19,162 nt of DNA from JBEIFW01 sp040382215 (GCA_040382215.1 JBEIFW010000054.1:1-19162), one strand, 5' to 3'; positions 6,768 to 14,491 are shown, counted from the stretch's first letter. Notes: a model not told the origin generated them from the letters alone. A program made the numbers and translations.

Positions 6768-7699
6768 GCCGACCCGGCGGCGTCGCGCTCGATCACCAAC
6801 CCGGCGAGCGCAGCGAACGTGGCCGCGTCGTCGTTGAGCGCCGGGGTCCGTCCGAAGGCGAGACCGAGCCGTTTGGCGTGCCCGGCCGCTTCGAGGTCGA
6901 GGTCGTACAGCACCTCGAGATGGTCGGCGACGAAACCGCACGCGCACACCAGCACCCCATCCCAACCGTTCGACGCTCCGATCACCTCGAGCACGTCCGG
7001 CCCGATCCACGGTTCGGGGGTGCGGCCGGCGGACTGCCATGCCACCGACCACCGGTCGGCGCCGAGGCCGACGCGATCGGCCACGGCCTGCGCCGTGGCC
7101 GATAGCTGCGCAGGGTACGGGTCGCCCGCGTCGATGATCCGCTGCGGCAACGAGTGCGCCGTGAACAGGACCCGGCTGTGCGCCGGCAGCTCGGCGAGCC
7201 CGGCCCGTACGCCGGCGGCGAGGAACTCCACGTAGGCGGGCAGCAGGTGTCACGACTCGATGCCGCGCACCTCGATCCCGTGCGGACCCGCAGCCTGCGC
7301 CGCGCGACCGAGGTACTGGCCGATCGAGAACGACGAGAAGTGGGGGGCGAGCACGAGGCCGACGATCCTGCGGAACCCTCGCTGGGCGAGATCCTCGACG
7401 GCCTCCTCGATCGACGGGCGCGCATGCTTGAGACCGAGCACGACCTCGAACGCGCCGGGCATCCGGTCGTCGAGCGCCGCCTGCAACCGGTCCCGTTGCG
7501 CTTCGGTCCGCTGCGCCAGCGGGGAGATGCCGCCGATGGCGTCGTAGCGGGCGACGAGTTCGGCGAGCAGTTCCGGGGTCGGGGGCCGCCCTCGCCGGAT
7601 GTCGGTGTAGTACGGCTCGATCTCGGCCGGGGTGCGGGGAGTGCCGTACGCCATCAACAGCACGGCGGTACGGGGGTCGGCATCGGGGGTCGCGGTCAT
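6764..7699 (-). pseudogene. hemH: Ferrochelatase (coproporphyrin ferrochelatase type) interrupted by an in-frame TGA at codon 150
   Basis: Ferrochelatase inserts Fe2+ into the porphyrin; the actinobacterial enzyme (CpfC) acts on coproporphyrin III. The frame runs 312 codons from ATG 7699, but codon 150 (7252-7250) is TGA. Both sides are in the same frame and strongly conserved. N-terminal part: 'TAVLLMAYGTPRTPAEIEPYYTDIRRGR', 'YDAIGGISPLAQRTEAQ', 'VLGLKHARPSIEEAV', 'LAPHFSSFSIGQYL'. C-terminal part: 'LFTAHSLPQRI' (catalytic His182), 'GDPYPAQL', 'WQSAGRTPEPWIGPDV' and 'GFVADHLEVLYDLDLEA' (catalytic Glu262). The TGA falls in 'IES*HLLPAY', where relatives have Trp (S-W-H/Y), so TGG to TGA is a one-base change. 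No selenocysteine homologue is known to me. It may be a sequencing error or a true nonsense mutation. ATGA overlap with hemE, GTGA overlap with hemG. Confidence 0.93.
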
Positions 7700-8736
7700 C
7701 GACGGGTCCTCTCGTGGACGTAGCCCACCAGTTCGGTCAGCACGCCGGGGTCGGTCTCGGGCAGCACTCCGTGGCCCAGGTTGAACACGTGGCCGGCTCG
7801 CCCGCCGTTGGCTGCGAGCACGGCGTCCGCCTTGGCCCGGCACGCCGGCCAGCCGGCGACGACGGCTGCGGGGTCCAGGTTGCCCTGCACCCCGACCCCG
7901 GCCGGCAGCCGCGCCCGTGCGTCGTCGAGACGGGTCCGCCAGTCGACCCCGATCATGTCGGCGCCGGCTGCGGCCATCGAGCCGAGCAGTTCGCCGGTGT
8001 TCACCCCGTAGTGCACCTTCGGTGCCGACGGGTGGGATGCCGCCACGCCTGCGAGGACACGGGCCGAATGCGGTCGGACGTACCGTTCGTAGTCGTCGCG
8101 GTCGAGCGCGCCCGCCCACGAGTCGAACAGCTGGATGGCCTGCGCCCCGGCATCGAGTTGCGACCGCAACGACACGAGGGCCAGATCGGCGAGGCGTTCC
8201 ATGAGCCGGTGCCAGAGGGACTCGTCGCCGTACATCAGCGCCTTGGTGCGGGTGTACGTCCGCGACGGCCGGCCCTCCACGAGGTAGCTCGCCACCGTGA
8301 ACGGCGCACCGGCGAACCCGAGCAGCGGCACGGTCAACTCCCGAGCCAGGATGCGACACGTCTCGAGCACGTGCGGGGTGTCCACGTCCGGCTCGAGGGG
8401 ACGGAGCCGCTCGAGGTCCGCTGCGCTCCGGAAGGGCTCGTCGACCACCGGGCCCGTCCCGGGGGCGACGTCGACACCGAACCCGATCGCGGCAACCGGC
8501 ACCACGATGTCGCTGTAGAGCACGGCAGCATCGACGCCGTGGCGGCGGACGGGTTGCAGGGTGATCTCGGCGGAGAGCTCCGGATTGGCGATGGCATCGA
8601 GGATCGAGCCCGGCCCGCGGACGGCTCGGTACTCGGGCAGGCTGCGGCCGGCCTGGCGCATGAACCACACCGGCGTGCGCGCCACGGGTTCGCTCCGGCA
8701 GGCGGCCAGGAAGGGGGTGTCGAGAGGCGCGGTCAT
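7696..8736 (-). CDS. hemE: Uroporphyrinogen III decarboxylase
   Basis: This enzyme decarboxylates the four acetate side chains of uroporphyrinogen III to give coproporphyrinogen III in the cytosol. The 346-residue length is normal. Signature 1 is 'PVWFMRQAGRSLPEY' (from residue 22), Asp76 in 'AVLYSDIVVP' is the candidate catalytic Asp, and signature 2 is 'GFAGAPFTVASYLVEG' (140-155). The 'IQLFDSWAGAL', 'VHYGVNT', 'VQGNLDP' and 'FNLGHGVLPETDP' strands follow, all typical. It is the first gene of hemE-hemH-hemG; its TGA overlaps the hemH ATG (ATGA, 7696-7699). ATG 8736 is the only sensible start, with GGAG about 7 bases upstream as a possible ribosome site and TAGCGT further up. It is divergent from kup across 69 bases. 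Its product goes to CgoX and the ferrochelatase encoded beside it. Confidence 0.98.
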   Translation of the reverse strand: MTAPLDTPFLAACRSEPVARTPVWFMRQAGRSLPEYRAVRGPGSILDAIANPELSAEITLQPVRRHGVDAAVLYSDIVVPVAAIGFGVDVAPGTGPVVDEPFRSAADLERLRPLEPDVDTPHVLETCRILARELTVPLLGFAGAPFTVASYLVEGRPSRTYTRTKALMYGDESLWHRLMERLADLALVSLRSQLDAGAQAIQLFDSWAGALDRDDYERYVRPHSARVLAGVAASHPSAPKVHYGVNTGELLGSMAAAGADMIGVDWRTRLDDARARLPAGVGVQGNLDPAAVVAGWPACRAKADAVLAANGGRAGHVFNLGHGVLPETDPGVLTELVGYVHERTRR

Positions 8737-8749
8737 GAGTGTGCTCCGG

Positions 8750-8755
8750 ACGCTA
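8750..8755 (-). promoter_or_regulatory. Putative -10 hexamer TAGCGT for the heme operon
   Basis: TAGCGT on the minus strand, 13 bases before the hemE ATG. This would give a leader of roughly 6-7 bases. It is identical to the hexamer before the enoyl-CoA hydratase gene. A GGAG lies within the 13 bases, so an upstream start with normal ribosome binding is also possible. Confidence 0.35.
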
Positions 8756-8790
8756 ACGGTGCGAGGCGGGCCGCGGCACCCCGAGGTGGG

Positions 8791-8796
8791 TACCCT
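8791..8796 (+). promoter_or_regulatory. Putative -10 hexamer TACCCT for kup
   Basis: TACCCT lies 9 bases before the kup GTG (8806), and a second candidate, TACGCT, at 8798-8803. The first fits the TANNNT pattern and would give a leader of 2-3 bases. No Shine-Dalgarno site is visible ahead of the GTG. Confidence 0.3.
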
Positions 8797-8805
8797 CTAC
8801 GCTCC

Positions 8806-10698
8806 GTGAGCACTCCCCCGACGGCCGACCATCGCTCGGCACCCGCTCGGTTTGCCGTCGTCGGGTTGGCGCTCGGGGCGCTCGGCATCGTCTACGGCGA
8901 CATCGGTACGAGTCCGCTCTATGCGTTCCGGGAGGCGTTCGAGGGCCACGACCTCGAGGTGACCGAGCAGGGCGCCATCGGCGCGTCATCGCTCGCCGTG
9001 TGGGCGTTGATCGTCGTCATCTCCATCAAGTACCTGGCGCTCGTGATGCGGGCCGACAACAAAGGCGAGGGCGGAATCCTCGCCCTCACCTCGCTGCTCC
9101 AGCGCTCGGTGGCCGGACGCACGACCGTCGTGCTCACGGCGCTCGGCATCTTCGGCACGGCGTTGCTCTACGGCGACGGCATGATCACCCCTGCGATTTC
9201 CGTGCTGAGCGCGGTCGAGGGCCTCAACGTCGCCACCGATGCCTTCCGCTCGGTGGTGATCGAGATCGCGATCGTGATCCTTGCGGCATTGTTCGTGATC
9301 CAGCGACGGGGTACCGGCGGCATCGGGCGGATCTTCGGGCCGATCATGCTGATCTGGTTCGCCGTCCTCGGTGTGCTCGGCCTCAAGCAGATCGTGGCCA
9401 ACCCCGGGGTGCTCGTCGCCCTCAACCCGCTGCGGGCGATCGACTTCTTCACCGAGTACCACTGGAGCGCGCTGTGGGCGCTCGGCTCGGTCTTCCTCGT
9501 CGTGACCGGCGGGGAGGCGCTCTACGCCGACATGGGCCACTTCGGACGCCGGCCGATCAAGCTCGGCTGGTTCACCCTCGTGTTCCCGGCCCTGATGCTC
9601 AACTACCTGGGACAGGGCGCACTGCTCGCCAACCACCCCGAAGCGATCGAGAGCCCGTTCTTCCTGATGGCGCCGAGCTGGGCGATCTGGCCGCTCGTGG
9701 TGCTCGCGACGACGGCGACGGTCATTGCGTCCCAAGCGCTCATCTCGGGGGCGTTCTCGCTGACCACGCAGGCGATGCGGCTCGATTACCTCCCCCGGGT
9801 CAAGGTCGTGCAGACCTCGGCGCATCAGATGGGCCAGGTCTACGTGCCGATCGTCAACTGGATCCTGATGGTCTCCTGCATCGGGCTCGTGATCGGGTTC
9901 CAGACGTCGAGCTCGTTGGCCGCCGCCTACGGCATCGCGGTCACCGGCACGATGGCGATCACCACGCTGCTGTACATGGGGGTAGCCACGCACCGATGGT
10001 CGTGGCCGCGCTGGCGCGTGCTCGCGGTCGGCCTCCCGTTGCTCGGCATCGACCTGGCATTTCTCGTTGCGCAGGTCGTCAAGATCCCCCACGGCGGGTG
10101 GTTCGCGCTCGGTGTCGGCGTGGTGCAGTTCACGCTGATGACCACGTGGCGCACCGGCCGTCGGATCGTCGCTTCGGAGATCAAGCGGGGCCAGACACTC
10201 ATCGAGCCGTTCGTCGAGGCGCTCCCCGACCGGCTGTGGGAGCGAGTGCCGGGCACAGCGGCATTCCTGTTCAAAGACGCCGGCGCGGTGCCACCGGCGC
10301 TGCTCGCCAACCTCCAGCACAACCGGGTCCTGCACGAGCGGGTCCTGCTGCTGTCCATCGACACCGCCGACCGACCTTCGGTGCCGTTGCCCGAGCGGGC
10401 CGAGTTCCAGCGCGTCGGGCCGGGCATCTGGCAGGTCCAGCTGACGTTCGGCTTCATGGACACCCCGGACGTACCGACCGAGCTTGGGCGCCTCGTGCTC
10501 GCCGGACAGCCGATCGACCCGTCCACCATCACCTACTTCCTCGGACGAGAGACGGTGGTGACGGCGCCGGTGCACCACATGAACCCGTTGCGAGAACAGC
10601 TCTTCGTGCTCCAGAACCGCACGGCCGCGAGCGCTGCACGGTTCTTCAGCCTCCCGGCCCGCCAGGTGTTCGAGGTCGGGACCACGATCGAGATCTAG
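8806..10698 (+). CDS. kup: KUP-family potassium uptake transporter
   Basis: Kup is a K+/H+ symporter of the cytoplasmic membrane. The 630-residue length fits the family. The N-terminal signature 'ALGALGIVYGDIGTSPLYAFREAF' begins the first membrane segment, followed by 'RADNKGEGGILALTSLLQR', 'GIFGTALLYGDGMITPAISVLSAVEGL', 'VTGGEALYADMGHFGRRPI', 'NYLGQGALL' and 'VIASQALISGAFSL'. About 12 hydrophobic segments fill roughly residues 20-440; a soluble C-terminal domain follows ('TAAFLF', 'HNRVLHERVLLLSI', 'TYFLGRETV'). The start is GTG 8806 (MSTPPTADHRS); the frame is open far upstream but that part is antisense to hemE. Neighbours do not suggest a link beyond a shared divergent promoter region with the heme operon. 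No c-di-AMP riboswitch-like leader fits in the 69-base gap. Confidence 0.97.
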   Translation: MSTPPTADHRSAPARFAVVGLALGALGIVYGDIGTSPLYAFREAFEGHDLEVTEQGAIGASSLAVWALIVVISIKYLALVMRADNKGEGGILALTSLLQRSVAGRTTVVLTALGIFGTALLYGDGMITPAISVLSAVEGLNVATDAFRSVVIEIAIVILAALFVIQRRGTGGIGRIFGPIMLIWFAVLGVLGLKQIVANPGVLVALNPLRAIDFFTEYHWSALWALGSVFLVVTGGEALYADMGHFGRRPIKLGWFTLVFPALMLNYLGQGALLANHPEAIESPFFLMAPSWAIWPLVVLATTATVIASQALISGAFSLTTQAMRLDYLPRVKVVQTSAHQMGQVYVPIVNWILMVSCIGLVIGFQTSSSLAAAYGIAVTGTMAITTLLYMGVATHRWSWPRWRVLAVGLPLLGIDLAFLVAQVVKIPHGGWFALGVGVVQFTLMTTWRTGRRIVASEIKRGQTLIEPFVEALPDRLWERVPGTAAFLFKDAGAVPPALLANLQHNRVLHERVLLLSIDTADRPSVPLPERAEFQRVGPGIWQVQLTFGFMDTPDVPTELGRLVLAGQPIDPSTITYFLGRETVVTAPVHHMNPLREQLFVLQNRTAASAARFFSLPARQVFEVGTTIEI

Positions 10699-10721
10699 GC
10701 ATCGCCAGCGGACGGCCGGTC

Positions 10722-10727
10722 TAGCGT
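10722..10727 (+). promoter_or_regulatory. Putative -10 hexamer TAGCGT for leaderless enoyl-CoA hydratase mRNA
   Basis: TAGCGT, 6 bases (gcggtc), then ATG 10734. The hexamer lies in the 35-base gap after kup, and there is no Shine-Dalgarno site before the ATG. This is the clearest of the leaderless-type sites in the window. Confidence 0.5.
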
Positions 10728-10733
10728 GCGGTC

Positions 10734-11465
10734 ATGACCCTGGTCCTGCGCCACGACGACGGCGGCGTGTGCACGCTCACCCTGAACCGCCCCGAGAAGC
10801 TGAACGCCCTCACGCCGGCGTCGTTCGTCGAGCTGCGTAGCCATCTCGACGCGATCGCCACCGACGGCTCGGTGCGCGTCGTGGTGCTCAGCGGGGCAGG
10901 CCGGGCGTTCTGCGCCGGGAACGACCTGGCCGCCATCTCGGCCGGGGAGCGGGCGCCGACACCCACCTATCAGGCCGACACGATCGACGCCCTCGAGGCC
11001 CTACCCGTACCGACCATCGCCCGCATCCAGGGGCACTGCTACACCGGCGGACTCGAACTGGCGCTCGGTTGCGACCTCCTCGTCGCCTCGGTTTCGGCCC
11101 GACTGGGCGACACCCACGGCCAGTGGGGTCTGGTCCCGGTGTGGGGGTTGTCGGTGCGCCTGCCCGAACGCGTCGGGCGCAGCCGGGCCAAGGAGCTGTC
11201 CTTCACCGCCCGACGGATCGACGGTGAGACGGCGGCGGCCATCGGCTTGGTCGACCATTGCGTGGCCGACGAAGCGCTCGACGCCACGATCGCCTCGCTG
11301 TGCGCCGAGATCGTCGCGGCGTCCCGGGGATCGAACCGGATCTACAAGCGCCTCTACGCCGACAGTGCCCGCCTGCCGCGCTCCGAGGCGCTGACGAACG
11401 AGCGACGCAACCCGCACGGGGTCCCCGAGGACATGGCCGAACGACTCGCCGCATTCGGCCGCTGA
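10734..11465 (+). CDS. Enoyl-CoA hydratase/isomerase (crotonase) family protein
   Basis: This 243-residue crotonase-fold protein acts on acyl-CoA thioesters in the cytosol. Motifs: 'LTLNRPEKLNALT', the first oxyanion-hole strand 'VVLSGAGRAFCAGNDLAAIS', and 'IQGHCYTGGLELALGCDLLVAS' with the second oxyanion Gly and Glu108, equivalent to the first catalytic Glu of classical hydratases. The second catalytic Glu, 20 residues later, is His128 ('LGDTHGQWGLVPVWGLS'). The DTH...WGL pattern resembles many mycobacterial EchA paralogues of unassigned reaction, so simple hydratase activity should not be assumed; isomerase, hydrolase or another crotonase reaction is possible. TAGCGT sits 6 bases before the ATG. 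It follows kup by 35 bases and precedes HelD by 85 bases, with no pathway partner nearby. Confidence 0.93.
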   Translation: MTLVLRHDDGGVCTLTLNRPEKLNALTPASFVELRSHLDAIATDGSVRVVVLSGAGRAFCAGNDLAAISAGERAPTPTYQADTIDALEALPVPTIARIQGHCYTGGLELALGCDLLVASVSARLGDTHGQWGLVPVWGLSVRLPERVGRSRAKELSFTARRIDGETAAAIGLVDHCVADEALDATIASLCAEIVAASRGSNRIYKRLYADSARLPRSEALTNERRNPHGVPEDMAERLAAFGR

Positions 11466-11514
11466 CGACTGCGCCACCACCGGGTGGACCTTCACGTCAC
11501 CCACGGTCGACCGA

Positions 11515-11520
11515 TAGGGT
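11515..11520 (+). promoter_or_regulatory. Putative -10 hexamer TAGGGT for helD
   Basis: TAGGGT is identical to the hexamer before the LLM gene, but the ATG (11551) lies 30 bases downstream, so a leader of about 24 bases is expected. A TGA at 11521-11523 in the helD frame excludes any earlier start. No good Shine-Dalgarno site lies in the leader. No 19-bp rifamycin-associated element palindrome is recognisable here. Confidence 0.35.
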
Positions 11521-11550
11521 TGACTCCCTTCCCGAAACGCCGACCGCACG

Positions 11551-13641
11551 ATGCAGCACCACCCGGACCTCGCCGCCGAACAAGCCCACCTCGACCGGGC
11601 CTACGCGTGTCTCGAGCGTGACCGCGCCGAGGCGTGGCGGATGCGGGCGCTCACCGAGGTCGGCAGCGGCGGCACCCACCAGGCCCGGTACGAGGCCGAG
11701 GTGATCGAGGAGGCGATCTCCACCCGCCTCACCCAGCTCGACCTGCATCGGCACGCCCTGGTGTTCGGTCGGATCGATCGCACCGACGCCGACGGCACCG
11801 TCGAGAGCTTCCACATCGGCCGTCTCGCCGTGTCCGACGAGCACCGCGAGCCCGTCGTCGTCGACTGGCGGGCACCGGTCGCCGAACCGTTCTACCGGGC
11901 CACCGGCCGCCAGCCGATGGGCCTGGTCCGGCGCCGGCACTTCGCGTCGACCGAGCGTCGCATCGTCGGCATCGAGGACGAGTTGTTCGGCGAGGGCCAC
12001 CTCGGGATCGGAGCCGATGCGCCCGAGGGCATACGCGGATGGTCCACCCTGCTCGCCGCACTCGAACGAGGGCGCACCGGCCAACTCGGGGACATCGTCG
12101 CCACCATTCAGGCCGAGCAGGACGAGATCATCCGGTCCCCCCAAGCCGGCGTGCTCGTCGTCCAGGGCGGTCCGGGCACCGGCAAGACGGTCGTTGCGCT
12201 CCATCGGGCGGCGTACCTGATCTACACCTACCGATTCCCGCTCGAGGACCAGGGCGTGCTCGTGATCGGTCCGAACCGGCTGTTCCTGCGCTACATCGAG
12301 CGGGTCCTGCCCTCCCTCGGCGAGTCCGGGGTGGAGCAGGTCGTGCTCACCGACCTCGTGCCCGACGTCCGCTTCGGCGGGCGCGACGACGCCCGTGTCG
12401 CATGGGTCAAGGGTGACGGGCGGATGTCGGAGGTGATCGGAAAAGCGGTGCGCGACCGCCAACGTCCGCTCCGCGAGGACGTCATGGTTCCGTTCGGCAC
12501 GGCCTACCTGCGGCTGCGAGCCGCAGAGTCCGAACGGATCGTGCTCGCTGCGAAGCGGCGGTTCCGCCGCCACAACGCCGCCCGGCGATACGTCGAGCAG
12601 GAGGTGTTCGCCGCTCTGGCCGCATCGGCCCGCGAGGAGGTCGAGCCCGATGTCGTGCGGGATCGCACCCGGCACACCGACGAGGTCCGCACGACGCTCG
12701 AGCGGATGTGGCCGGTGCTCACCCCGCCCCAACTGCTCCACGACCTGTTCGGTTCGCGGGCGCTGCTGAAGTTGGCTGCGTCCCGATGGCTCACCGAGGC
12801 CGAGTATCTCTCGCTGTTCCGCGCGCGGTGCGACCACCTAGGCGACGTGGTGTGGTCCGCCGGCGATGCGGCACTGCTCGACGAGGCCCGCTCGCTGCTC
12901 GGCCCCAAGCCGGACCGCCGCGGCCGCCTCCCCGAGGAGGACGAGATCCGGACTTACGGCCACATCGTGATCGATGAAGTGCAGGACCTCACGCCGATGG
13001 AACTGCGCATGGCCGCGCGCCGATCGCTCAACGGCTCCATGACCGTGGTCGGCGACATCGCCCAGGCCACCGGCGCGCACGCCCCCGCCGATTGGGACGA
13101 CGTCCTTGCGCACCTTCCCGATCGCCGTGCCCCACGGATCGCCGAACTGACCGTCGGCTACCGCATCCCTGGGTCCGCCATGGCGCTCGCCGCTCGCGTG
13201 CTGCGCGTCGCAGCGCCCCGCCTGGCTGCACCTCGGGCCGTGCGCGAAGGCGACCGCCTACCGAGCTTCCATCGAGTCGCTCCGGGCGGTGACCTCGGCG
13301 CCGACGTTGCGGCCGCCGTCCGGATGTTGCTCGACGACCTCGGCGACGGCACCGTCGGCGTGCTCACGCCGGCCGGGCTGCTTTCGCTCGTGTCGGAGGC
13401 GCTGACCGCTGCGGGGCTCGATCACGGGATGGCCGCGCGGTCCGGGCTCGAGCAGACGGTAACCGTGGTACCGGTGGGGCTCGTGAAGGGGCTCGAACTC
13501 GACGGCGTGGTCGTCGTCGAGCCGGCGCGCATCGTCACCGACGAGCCCCAAGGGCTCCGGGCGCTGTACGTCGCACTCACCCGCGCGACGCGTCAGTTGG
13601 CGATCGTGCACGCCGCCCCGCTCCCCGAGGCGCTCGCCTGA
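11551..13641 (+). CDS. helD: HelD-type RNA polymerase recycling factor (UvrD/Rep-like AAA ATPase)
   Basis: HelD binds RNA polymerase and uses ATP to pull it off DNA; some actinobacterial members (HelR) also protect against rifamycins. This 696-residue protein has the HelD layout. An N-terminal helical hairpin rich in Glu/Arg (1-65) starts 'LAAEQAHLDRAYACLERDR'. A small beta domain follows, 'FHIGRLAVSD' and 'PVVVDWRAPVAEPFYRAT', a strong family signature. Then comes ATPase domain 1A with Walker A 'GGPGTGKTVVALHRAAYLIYTYR' (206-213) and 'VLVIGPNRLFLRYIERVLPSLGE', the helical insertion (about 270-460), Walker B 'HIVIDEVQDLTPMEL' (474-479), 'VVGDIAQAT', and C-terminal 'LVKGLELDGVVVVEP' with 'LYVALTRATRQL'. 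It is called HelD rather than UvrD because of the N-terminal domains. ATG 11551 is the only possible start nearby. No resistance gene accompanies it. Confidence 0.92.
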   Translation: MQHHPDLAAEQAHLDRAYACLERDRAEAWRMRALTEVGSGGTHQARYEAEVIEEAISTRLTQLDLHRHALVFGRIDRTDADGTVESFHIGRLAVSDEHREPVVVDWRAPVAEPFYRATGRQPMGLVRRRHFASTERRIVGIEDELFGEGHLGIGADAPEGIRGWSTLLAALERGRTGQLGDIVATIQAEQDEIIRSPQAGVLVVQGGPGTGKTVVALHRAAYLIYTYRFPLEDQGVLVIGPNRLFLRYIERVLPSLGESGVEQVVLTDLVPDVRFGGRDDARVAWVKGDGRMSEVIGKAVRDRQRPLREDVMVPFGTAYLRLRAAESERIVLAAKRRFRRHNAARRYVEQEVFAALAASAREEVEPDVVRDRTRHTDEVRTTLERMWPVLTPPQLLHDLFGSRALLKLAASRWLTEAEYLSLFRARCDHLGDVVWSAGDAALLDEARSLLGPKPDRRGRLPEEDEIRTYGHIVIDEVQDLTPMELRMAARRSLNGSMTVVGDIAQATGAHAPADWDDVLAHLPDRRAPRIAELTVGYRIPGSAMALAARVLRVAAPRLAAPRAVREGDRLPSFHRVAPGGDLGADVAAAVRMLLDDLGDGTVGVLTPAGLLSLVSEALTAAGLDHGMAARSGLEQTVTVVPVGLVKGLELDGVVVVEPARIVTDEPQGLRALYVALTRATRQLAIVHAAPLPEALA

Positions 13642-13690
13642 GCCGGCTCGACGCCAAGGACCTGCTGCGCTGCGCGACGATGCCACCGAG

Positions 13691-14482
13691 ATGTACTGCC
13701 TCCACTGCCGTGGGCCGCTGACGTCGGCGGATCGGCGCTGCGGGCGTTGCGGCGCCCGGACGCGGCCGCTGCCGGTGCGGACCCTGGTGCGAGTCGCGCT
13801 GACGGCGGCCCTGCTCACCTCGACCGTTCTCGCCGCTGGGCGGCTCTGGGCAGCGGCGGAGGATCAGGGACGCGTCGAAGACGCCCGGCGGGCGATCCCC
13901 GGCGAACCCAAGCGTGATCGGCTCGATCCGACGCCGCTTGCGCCCGAGCCAACCCCGAGCGCGAGCAACGGTGCCGGCGGTGGTTCTCCCGTGACGAGCG
14001 CTGCGGCACCGGCCGCCGAGCCGCAACCAGTCAAGACCGTCGCCGCGATTGCGAGCGCCACCGCACCGCCGGCGGTGACGGGATGCAATCGCCCGGTGAG
14101 CTACGAACCGGCGCTCGTCGTCGACGGCGACCCGACGACGGCGTGGCGCGTCCCCGGCGATGGGATCGGCCAGCGGGTCCAAGTCACCCTCGAACGGCCG
14201 ACGCGCCTGCTCCAGGTCGGGCTGCTTCCGGGGTACGCCCGGATCGATCCCTGCACCAAGGTCGATCGCTTCGTGCAGATGCGCCGTGTCACCCAGGTGC
14301 GCTGGATTTTCGACGGGGGCGCTGCGATCCGCCAGAGCTTCGAGGACCGCCCGGCGATGCAATCGATCGCCGTCGACGTCGTCACACGGACCGTGACGAT
14401 CGAGGTGGTGGCGACGACTGCAGATCCGGAGCTCGATTACACGCCCATCTCGGAGATCCGCCTCGGCGGGCTGGCCGCCTGA
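13691..14482 (+). CDS. Zinc-ribbon, single-pass membrane protein with NADase-type glycan-binding (discoidin-like) domain
   Basis: This is a 263-residue protein of unknown role. It opens with a zinc ribbon (Cys3-x2-Cys6 and Cys17-x2-Cys20) and a basic stretch. One hydrophobic segment follows (about 30-54, 'VRVALTAALLTSTVLAAGRLWA'-like), then a Pro/Ala/Ser-rich linker (about 70-128). The C-terminal beta domain (about 132-263) has 'ALVVDGDPTTAWRVPGDGIGQ', 'VQVTLERPTRLLQVGLLPGYAR', 'VRWIFDGG' and ends 'DYTPISEIRLGG'. This pattern matches the discoidin-like NADase-type glycan-binding domain found behind zinc ribbons in actinobacteria. Cys132 and Cys188 could form a disulfide. Inferred topology: ribbon inside, glycan-binding domain outside. 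It lies 49 bases after helD on the same strand and ends 9 bases before the convergent DUF6457 gene. Confidence 0.78.
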   Translation: MYCLHCRGPLTSADRRCGRCGARTRPLPVRTLVRVALTAALLTSTVLAAGRLWAAAEDQGRVEDARRAIPGEPKRDRLDPTPLAPEPTPSASNGAGGGSPVTSAAAPAAEPQPVKTVAAIASATAPPAVTGCNRPVSYEPALVVDGDPTTAWRVPGDGIGQRVQVTLERPTRLLQVGLLPGYARIDPCTKVDRFVQMRRVTQVRWIFDGGAAIRQSFEDRPAMQSIAVDVVTRTVTIEVVATTADPELDYTPISEIRLGGLAA

Positions 14483-14491
14483 GACATCGGT

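Noticed and set aside
7250..7252. Selenocysteine or UGA-Trp reassignment in hemH
   Set aside because: No family member is known to me with Sec at this site, no convincing SECIS-like hairpin was seen just downstream, and TGA is the ordinary stop of most neighbouring genes.
7714..8805. Upstream extension of the kup frame by 364 codons
   Set aside because: It lies antisense to hemE, shows no family features, and the conserved Kup N-terminus fits a start at GTG 8806.
8986..10578. 530-codon open frame antisense to kup, rich in His, Arg and Asp
   Set aside because: No recognisable family and a composition expected from reading a GC-rich membrane-protein gene backwards; kup is certain on the other strand.
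11474..11487. CCACC-ACCG-GGTGG hairpin after the enoyl-CoA hydratase stop
   Set aside because: Five-bp stem with no T-run; could be a weak terminator but is not distinguishable from chance. It lies upstream of the helD -10 candidate, so it is not a leader element.
11497..12837. 446-codon open frame antisense to helD
   Set aside because: Shadow of a strongly conserved gene; no motif seen.
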